Of a stretch of DNA of 64,000 nt, positions 58,560 to 64,000 are shown piece after piece. The notes beneath the pieces were generated by a model. The model saw only the letters and a program-made list of their open reading frames with translations, made no database searches and was not told where the DNA came from. Every line of letters begins with the position of its first letter. Position 1 is the first letter of the stretch. The translations under genes were made by a program, and so were the position numbers. The DNA is from Paenirhodobacter hankyongi (lineage in GTDB: Bacteria; Pseudomonadota; Alphaproteobacteria; Rhodobacterales; Rhodobacteraceae), in the NCBI RefSeq assembly GCF_003664585.1, contig NZ_RCHI01000018.1, positions 18,948-82,947 of the forward strand. The letters are read 5' to 3'.

Positions 58560-59251
58560 GCCGTTGTCGTGCCAATCAACGTTCGGGCTGACGGTCTCCT
58601 TTCCCGTCAACCTTCAGACAATAGCCTCAATCTTTGCGCGGCCGAGGGCCGGGAAGCAGTTCATAACTAAGCGGCAGGCGCCACCAGTTCGAGCACAGCC
58701 GCGAAGGATGCGGATCTGGATTTCGGCGGCCTGGCGGTCAGGGCCTCGCGATATGATCCGCTCGCCAAAGAGCTTCAGGCGATTCATGTGAGCCCCGCCC
58801 CGATTTCGGACGTGATAGTCAGTCCATCGCTTCCAGAGCGCTCATCCAAGGCGTCGCGTCGCGTGCAAGATCTCGTTCCAGGCTGAGGCTGCGGGGCAAC
58901 CTTCTTTCCAGCTGTGCCCGTTCCGGCGGATTGGCATGACGGCATGATCGTCTCGGTCCATGATCGCACAGTGGCATCGTCGCGTGTCATGGGCGCCGTC
59001 CGCGATGACGGTAGCTATCGCCTCGTCTCGGGAATTTGCTCTAGCAAGGCGGGCAGGAAAGGGCTGTCTCCGTGACGGCTCGAGGTGGAGTCGACTGCGC
59101 GTATGTTGCCGGTTTTAGTGTCCAAGGCGATGTGGACCTTCCTCCGTTGCCTACGTCGCGACGGCCCGTGTTTGCGAGTCAGCCATTCGCCATCCGCGCA
59201 GAACATGAAGCTGGGAAACGGGGGCGCATCCTGACCTGCTGCCTGGACCAC
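58560..59251 (-). pseudogene. IS5-family transposase remnant
   Basis: Reverse-strand pieces read ADGEWLTRKHGPSRRRQRRK then VHIALDTKTGNIRAVDSTSS and PFLPALLEQIPE, the central DDE part of IS5-type transposases. Further on, in other frames, come ALWKRWTDYHVRN, RLKLFGERIISRGPDRQAAE and IQIRI, the C-terminal part. At least two frame changes and stops separate them, and the N-terminal domain is missing. It is inactive. Between 58475 and 58560 I see no gene. Confidence 0.75.
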
Positions 59252-59297
59252 GCTTTTTCACCGCACCCCAAGCCTCCCGGGGTGGCGGCCGCGTGCC

Positions 59298-59990
59298 TTA
59301 CTCCGTGCTCAGGCGCCCATCGCGCAGATGGATCAGCCGATCAAAGCGGTCGAAGATCTTCTCGTCATGGGTCACGGTGAGAATGCAGGCTTCCTGCTCG
59401 ACGGCGAGCTTGCGCAACAAATCCATCACGAGCTGCGCCCGCACGGAATCGAGGGCTGCCGTCGGCTCGTCGGCAAGAATGATCCGGGGCCGGTTCGCCA
59501 ATGCGCGCGCGATCGCAACGCGCTGCGCTTCCCCGCCCGACAGATGGGCGGGCTTGACCCGCGCCCGATGTCCGACCTCGAGATAGTCCAGCAACTCGCG
59601 CGCGCGGGCTTTCGACGCGGTGGGCGTCCATCCCGCAAGATCGAGCACCAGTGAGACATTCTCCTCGGCCGTGAGGAACGGAAGCAGGTTATGCGCCTGA
59701 AAGATGAAGCCGATCTTGTCGAGACGCAGGCGCCGCAGGTTGCCGCGCAGCCAACGGCCGTCGAATACGGTCTCGCCATCGAGCACAAGCCGGCCGGCCG
59801 AAGGATCGACGATGCAGCCAATGATATTGAGCAGCGTGGTCTTGCCCGACCCCGAGGGGCCGAGCATCGCCACCACCTCGCCCGCGCGGATCTGCACATC
59901 GACCGCGCGCAAGGCGTCGACGCGGGCTTCGCCCTCGCCGTAATGCTTGGCCACGCCCGACACCTCGACGAGAAGATCACCGATCGCCAT
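59298..59990 (-). CDS. ABC transporter ATP-binding protein (DevA/LolD/MacB-like)
   Basis: A 230-residue ATPase. Walker A is MLGPSGSGKTTLLNIIGC (about residue 43), the Q-loop is FIFQAHNLLPFLTAEENV, the signature is LSGGEAQRVAIARAL (about 142), and Walker B is IILADEPTAALDS. It is the last gene of the operon TetR - membrane fusion - permease - ATPase, the layout of DevBCA/MacAB-like exporters. The cargo is unknown. Confidence 0.9.
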   Translation of the reverse strand: MAIGDLLVEVSGVAKHYGEGEARVDALRAVDVQIRAGEVVAMLGPSGSGKTTLLNIIGCIVDPSAGRLVLDGETVFDGRWLRGNLRRLRLDKIGFIFQAHNLLPFLTAEENVSLVLDLAGWTPTASKARARELLDYLEVGHRARVKPAHLSGGEAQRVAIARALANRPRIILADEPTAALDSVRAQLVMDLLRKLAVEQEACILTVTHDEKIFDRFDRLIHLRDGRLSTE

Positions 59991-59991
59991 C

Positions 59992-61125
59992 TCAGCCTCC
60001 AAGTGCGGTCGCCGGATCGACCTTGAGCGCGGCGCGGATCCCCAATCCGGATGCCAGGATGCAGACAAGGATGATGATTCCGAAGAGCACCAAAGCGTTG
60101 GTTGGTTCCAGCACCACCCGACGCGGGAAGTTGTCTTTTACCAGCAGGATCAACGACAGCCCGATCGCCCAGCCCGAGGCACCCAGGATCAACGCCTGCT
60201 GGACGATCAGACCGAGGATCGTGCGATCCGGCGCGCCGATCAGCTTGAGCGTCGCGATCTGTTTCAGCTTCTCCATCGTCATCGTATAGATGATCAGCGC
60301 GATCACCACGGCCGAGACGCTGAGCAAGATCCCCAGAAACAGCCCGATCTGGCGGCGCGCGCGATCCACGACCGACGCGAGCAACAGCTCTTCCTGCTGC
60401 GCCTGGGTCAGAGCGCCCAGATGCTTCCATTGCCGGATCGTTGCTGCAACCCGCGTGACATCGGCATCCGGCTCGATCCGCGCGATGACCGCGGCCACGG
60501 TGCTGGTATCGGGCGCAGCCGCCCCGCGCGCGGCCCGGACCCTCTCGGCGGCAGGATCGAGCTCGCCCTGCAGGGCCATCGCATCGGACAGGGTCATGAA
60601 GACCGCGGGATCGCCGCCGGAGTTCATCGCATTTTCCGTCAGCCCCACGACGCTGAACCGATTGCGTCCAAGACGGATCGTATCTCCGACCGCAAGCCCC
60701 GACTTGCGATCGGCGACCAATTCGTAGTGACTGCGCCCGAGGCCCCGCCCGTCGATGAGAGTGGGCGGGCCTCCGGGATGGCTGCGCTCGTAACCGATGA
60801 CATATAGCCGGAGCGTCTGCGCCCCGTGCCGGGCCTCGATCGTCTGATAGGTGATCGCGCCTGCCTCGGCGATCCCCGGAAGGCGCGCAACCGCATCACG
60901 GGTCGCGGCGGGCAGCGCAGAGGCCTCGGCAAAGGGCCCCTGAGTGTTCGCCTCGACGATCCAGAGATCTGCGCGCGGGGCCTTCACCGCCGCAAGCGCA
61001 TCCGACACCAGACCATTATAGATCCCGATCATCGCCAGCACGACGGTCATCAACAGCCCCAGCCCGAAGCAGGTCAGGACAAAACGAAACAGGCTGTGCC
61101 GGATGTCCTTGAGCGCGAGCGTCAT
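59992..61125 (-). CDS. ABC transporter permease (FtsX/DevC-like)
   Basis: A 377-residue permease with one N-terminal membrane helix (FVLTCFGLGLLMTVVLAMIG), a large periplasmic domain (about residues 45-255) and three C-terminal helices (GIIILVCILASGLGIRAALK is the last). This is the MacB/FtsX type that works with a periplasmic adaptor. It overlaps the adaptor gene by 4 bp. Confidence 0.88.
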   Translation of the reverse strand: MTLALKDIRHSLFRFVLTCFGLGLLMTVVLAMIGIYNGLVSDALAAVKAPRADLWIVEANTQGPFAEASALPAATRDAVARLPGIAEAGAITYQTIEARHGAQTLRLYVIGYERSHPGGPPTLIDGRGLGRSHYELVADRKSGLAVGDTIRLGRNRFSVVGLTENAMNSGGDPAVFMTLSDAMALQGELDPAAERVRAARGAAAPDTSTVAAVIARIEPDADVTRVAATIRQWKHLGALTQAQQEELLLASVVDRARRQIGLFLGILLSVSAVVIALIIYTMTMEKLKQIATLKLIGAPDRTILGLIVQQALILGASGWAIGLSLILLVKDNFPRRVVLEPTNALVLFGIIILVCILASGLGIRAALKVDPATALGG

Positions 61126-62267
61126 GCGCCGGCCTCGATGCGGACCTTGCGGCCCTCGACCGCGCCCTTCGGAACCGGAGAGATGACCTCGGCGCCGTCC
61201 GGCAGACCGCCTGTCACCTCCGCGCGCCCCAGATCGTCACGCGCCCCGAACTGCACCTTTGCCCGCGCGAGCGCACCATCTTGTGTGATCCAGACCGTTC
61301 CCGAGGCGCCATCGAAACCCGCGATATCGACCTCGGGCACCATCAGGGCCCGATCCCGATGACCGATGGTGACCAAGACCTCAGCCTGTTCGCCAAGATA
61401 CATTTCGGCGGGGCAGTCGGAACAGGTGAGCCACACCTTGCGCTCTTCGTTGACGCGGTCACTCTCCAATCCGATCCGCGCGATTTCCCCGTGAAACACC
61501 TGCTGCGGGCGCGAGCGAAGACGGATGCTTCCCCGTTGCCCCAGCGTAAGCTGCCCCGCGCGCTCTTCGTCGATATAGGCCTGGATCCAGATCGTTTGCG
61601 GATCAATCAGGCTGAAGATCGTGTCCCCCGCCTTGACCACGGTGCCGGCCTCGGCCCTGCGCGCAATGATCAGGGCGTCATAGGGCGCGGTGAGGGCGTG
61701 CTGCGCGAGAAGCGTATGGGCCGAGCGCAGGTTCGCCTCTGCCTCGGCCAGTTGCGCGCGCAGCATCATCAGCTCGGCCTCCGCCACCGCGAGATCGGCG
61801 CGCGCCACATCGAGATCACGCTGGGCCTCCTCGGCATTTTGTTTCGAGGCCCGGTCCGTGCGCGCCAGCTCCTGCTGGCGCGCATTGGCCGCTTCGCGCT
61901 GCGACAGAATCGCCTGAGCCCGGGGCAGAGCAGCCTCTGCCTTGGTGAGTGCCGCGCGCGCGGCGGCCACCCCGGCCTCGGCCTGAAGACCGCGGGCCTG
62001 TTGCTCCTCGGAATGCAGCACGGCCAGTTCCTGCCCGGCCGCAACACGATCCCCCGCATCGGCAGACAAGCTCTGCACTGCGCCACCGAGCTCGAAACCG
62101 ACGGCGCTCAGCACGCGCGCCTCGACACTTCCAAGACCATAAATCCGAAGCGTGATATCCGTCTGCGGCGCGAGCACCTGCACCGGCAACGGCCTTTGGC
62201 GCATCCCCCAGAGCCCCCCCGCCAGCGCAATTGCCGCGACACCGAGGACAAACCAACTCCTACGCAT
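61122..62267 (-). CDS. HlyD/DevB-type periplasmic membrane fusion protein
   Basis: A 381-residue adaptor with an N-terminal membrane anchor (residues 5-22), a biotinyl-lipoyl-like part (FELGGAVQSLSADAGDRVAA), a long alpha-helical hairpin (about 100-210, rich in Ala/Glu/Arg) and beta-barrel LDPQTIW-type DPQTIWIQAYIDEERAGQL. It links the ABC permease to an outer-membrane exit. The ATG at 62267 with GCGGAGAG upstream is preferred; it overlaps the TetR gene end. Confidence 0.85.
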   Translation of the reverse strand: MRRSWFVLGVAAIALAGGLWGMRQRPLPVQVLAPQTDITLRIYGLGSVEARVLSAVGFELGGAVQSLSADAGDRVAAGQELAVLHSEEQQARGLQAEAGVAAARAALTKAEAALPRAQAILSQREAANARQQELARTDRASKQNAEEAQRDLDVARADLAVAEAELMMLRAQLAEAEANLRSAHTLLAQHALTAPYDALIIARRAEAGTVVKAGDTIFSLIDPQTIWIQAYIDEERAGQLTLGQRGSIRLRSRPQQVFHGEIARIGLESDRVNEERKVWLTCSDCPAEMYLGEQAEVLVTIGHRDRALMVPEVDIAGFDGASGTVWITQDGALARAKVQFGARDDLGRAEVTGGLPDGAEVISPVPKGAVEGRKVRIEAGA

Positions 62268-62871
62268 CTCTCCGCGATCCTTCCTGCCGCTGCAGCAGGC
62301 GCAACTGCACATCGAGCAGCGCCAGCCCCGTCTCTTCCATGGATGTCTTGCGCGCGCCGAGGGCCCATCTGATCGCGGCTCCCTGGACAAGCGAGCTCAG
62401 CAGATAGGCGACGTCACGCGGCGCGAGGTCGGCCGGGATCCGTCCTTGGGTCTGCGCTGCAGCGAGGTCCGCCGCAAGCATTTCGTGAAATGCGCCGAGG
62501 CGTTCCTGGAAGGCGCCGCGCAGCAGGTCGTTCTCGATCGTCAATTCGCGCGAGAACAGAAGCATCGGGATCGCCGGCGTGCGCGCAATCAACGCAAGCT
62601 GCGCCGCCACCAGCGCCCGCACCCGCTCCAGCGGATCCGACACATCTTCGAGGGCCGTTCGCCAAGCAGTCGCGAGCGTGTCGGTGACCTGCTCGGCGAC
62701 GGCCGCCCAAAGTTCTGCCTTGGAGGGGAAGTGCCGAAACAGCGCCGCCTGGGTCACTCCGATCTGTTGCGCGACCGCTGCCGTGGTCACGCGATCCGGG
62801 CCGATCCGGTCCGCCATCTCGAGAACGGTCGCGACGATCTCGGCCTTGCGCAACTCTGCTGATTTTCGCAT
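62260..62871 (-). CDS. TetR-family regulator of the export operon
   Basis: A 203-residue TetR protein. The helix-turn-helix spans about residues 12-55 (TTAAVAQQIGVTQAALFRHF then PSKAELW). The C-terminal domain binds an unknown ligand. It is first in the operon and probably represses it through the palindromic site just upstream (62891-62900). ATG 62871 is preferred over a GTG one codon earlier. Confidence 0.88.
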   Translation of the reverse strand: MRKSAELRKAEIVATVLEMADRIGPDRVTTAAVAQQIGVTQAALFRHFPSKAELWAAVAEQVTDTLATAWRTALEDVSDPLERVRALVAAQLALIARTPAIPMLLFSRELTIENDLLRGAFQERLGAFHEMLAADLAAAQTQGRIPADLAPRDVAYLLSSLVQGAAIRWALGARKTSMEETGLALLDVQLRLLQRQEGSRRDA

Positions 62872-62890
62872 CACTCGATATCATTTAGTT

Positions 62891-62900
62891 AGTGATCACT
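62891..62900. promoter_or_regulatory. Operator candidate for the TetR regulator
   Basis: AGTGATCACT is a perfect palindrome 20 bp upstream of the TetR ATG. It is set in an AT-rich stretch (about 62883-62920) with the further words TTAGTTAG, TTACTTAC and TAGTGACT. Such a site next to a TetR gene is usually its own operator. Confidence 0.45.
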
Positions 62901-62980
62901 TACTTACTAGTGACTATTTCACAGAACGTCAATCGAGTCTTCGACCTGGCTCTGAGCCTGTGGCCGCCAAGCGTCGCGCC

Positions 62981-63450
62981 CTACGTTCCCGCAACTCGCC
63001 AAGCCGCCTTGATCAGCCGAGATGCGTGGCAGATCAGCGGACGGGATCCCGCCATGGCGCCCGGGTATAGCAATCGGCACAGTTGGAAGTTGCCGACCTT
63101 CGAGATCCGTCCCAGCCTTTCCTTGCCGCCGCTCGAATGGGACCGGGGCGTCAGGTCGAACAAGGCTGCGTAATCGCGACCGCGTCGGAAGGCGCTCACG
63201 TCTGGTGTCGTCACGGCGAAGGCTCTGGACGAGATTGCGCCGACCCCGGGCACCGTTGCCAGACGGCGTGCAAGCGCATCACCGGCTTGCACCTCGCCGA
63301 TCCGTGCGGCCACGTCCTCGATCTGATCCTGCGTGCCTCGGAACTGTGCCGCCAGCCTGTCCACAACACTGGTCGCGCGGCGTCTGGCAGGTCTTGAGCA
63401 GAAGCAAGCAGGCGCTCGATGTTGTGGATGGGTGTTCTATGGACGGCTCC
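62981..63450 (-). pseudogene. IS110-family transposase remnant (C-terminal part)
   Basis: The reverse strand reads RLATVPGVGAISSRAFAVTT, then PDVSAFRRGRDYAALFDLTP and SSGGKERLGRISKVGN, the transposase_20 domain of IS110-type enzymes. Upstream the homology moves to other frames (ERLLASAQDLPDAARP). The N-terminal catalytic domain and the true C-terminus are missing, so the element is dead. Confidence 0.75.
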
Positions 63451-63849
63451 TTTCGGGGCGCTGTATCCAGACCCATCCGGGCACAATGCGATGCTGTGGG
63501 TCGGGCCATCCACACCATCAGTGGCGGGCTATCCCACATTATTGTTGCGCGGGTAGCGTGCGTGGTCGTGGCACAGCCGTGACGCGATTGTCCCATAATG
63601 AATGCTTCATTCCATTCCAGCGAATGGAGCCCACCGTCAAACCGTGGGAACAAACCTCGTGCCCTTTAGGGGCTAACCAATCTCTGGAGCTAAATGCGAG
63701 GTGTGTGTGGTTCGAAAATCGGGGTTTCCAAACGACGGCAACGAGTTACATTACGCTGCGAGCTTGGGGATCTGGCGTTCGACCAATCGCAGGTATCGTT
63801 GGTTGCACGCCCCCGCAACCAGTTTCTGCGAACGAAAACAACGCCTTAC
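63451..63849. other. Intergenic stretch between IS remnants
   Basis: I see no gene with family features. A segment at about 63640-63800 has several short self-complementary words and ends at the terminator 63850-63874, so an untranslated RNA or an old gene end is possible, but I cannot identify one. Confidence 0.4.
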
Positions 63850-63874
63850 GCCCCGCCCCCAAGCGGGGCTTTTT
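63850..63874 (+). terminator. Rho-independent terminator
   Basis: GCCCCGC (63850-63856) pairs with GCGGGGC (63863-63869) across a 6-base loop, followed by TTTTT. It is a clear terminator reading rightward. The gene it serves is not apparent. Confidence 0.75.
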
Positions 63875-63907
63875 GCGTTCTCCGCCACGGGTCAACAATA
63901 GGTCAAC

Positions 63908-64000
63908 TGACCTGCTCCCCTGAAACGTCCTCGTTTTGAGGTTAGCCTGTTCTCCAACCAAGGAGACAGACGATGAAGAGAAGCCGTTTCAGCGAAGAGC
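63908..64000 (+). mobile_element. Left end of an IS3-family insertion sequence, cut by window edge
   Basis: TGACCTGCTCCCC at 63908 resembles IS3-family terminal repeats. AGGAGA (63961-63966) and an ATG at 63973 follow, opening MKRSRFSEE, the standard N-terminus of IS3-type OrfA helix-turn-helix proteins. The rest lies beyond the window. Confidence 0.7.
63973..64000 (+). CDS. IS3-family transposase OrfA, first codons only
   Basis: Only nine codons are present (MKRSRFSEE). The sequence is characteristic of OrfA of several IS3 subgroups. The ribosome-binding site AGGAGA is six bases upstream. Confidence 0.65.

Noticed and set aside
63690..63730. GGTTCGAAAATC resembling a tRNA T-arm
   Set aside because: No matching acceptor, D or anticodon stems could be built around it.

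Overview
The window looks like DNA from a denitrifying alphaproteobacterium of the Rhodobacteraceae, most likely Paracoccus-like. The base composition is GC-rich. A narR-narKGHJI arrangement with a double-length NarK is the Paracoccus pattern, and NsrR, NnrS and ubiTUV sit beside it. Species-level placement is inference.

Left part (about 1 to 37.7 kb): an integrative and conjugative element of the Tn4371 / ICEMlSym general type. A UvrD-like helicase is cut by the left edge. Next comes a control block: an XRE repressor, a QseM-like DUF2285 protein, an FseA-like activator split over two frames joined by a probable +1 frameshift, and an RdfS-like excisionase. Replication and DNA-processing genes follow: repA with internal iteron-like repeats, DUF2840, traF, DUF736, a lytic transglycosylase, a DUF3363 relaxase, a nonsense-interrupted pRiA4b ORF-3 gene, the coupling protein TraG and a CopG-type protein. 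The mating-pair apparatus trbBCDEJKLFGI, DUF2274 and a LysR regulator close the element. No integrase or attachment site is visible.

Between copG and trbB, where this family normally has no large cargo, lies a tight five-gene operon (11964-27036). It encodes a DEAD/DEAH helicase fused to DUF1998, a SNF2 helicase, an Eco57I-like adenine methyltransferase, a short Rad50-like ATPase with a CxxC hook, and an HNH endonuclease. Parts resemble DISARM (DrmA+DrmB, DrmD, DrmMI) and the helicase also resembles Druantia DruE. The Rad50-like plus HNH pair, with no phospholipase-D nuclease, does not match a named system that I know. It is the best candidate here for an undescribed anti-phage or anti-plasmid system.

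Right part (38.8 to 58.1 kb): a nitrate respiration and nitric-oxide response region. NsrR is divergent from a RIC-like hemerythrin gene, followed by ubiTUV for oxygen-independent ubiquinone synthesis. On the opposite strand narKGHJI continues into a PpiC isomerase, a hemerythrin, a carbonic anhydrase, moeA and a DUF2478 gene. narR is divergent from narK across a large inverted repeat made of two FNR-type boxes. nnrS follows.

The last 6 kb holds a truncated, frameshifted folate cyclo-ligase gene, an IS5-family remnant, a TetR-regulated ABC/HlyD export operon, an IS110-family remnant and the left end of an IS3-family element. The 37.7-38.8 kb stretch carries no recognisable gene and probably marks the junction between the transfer module and the respiratory region.
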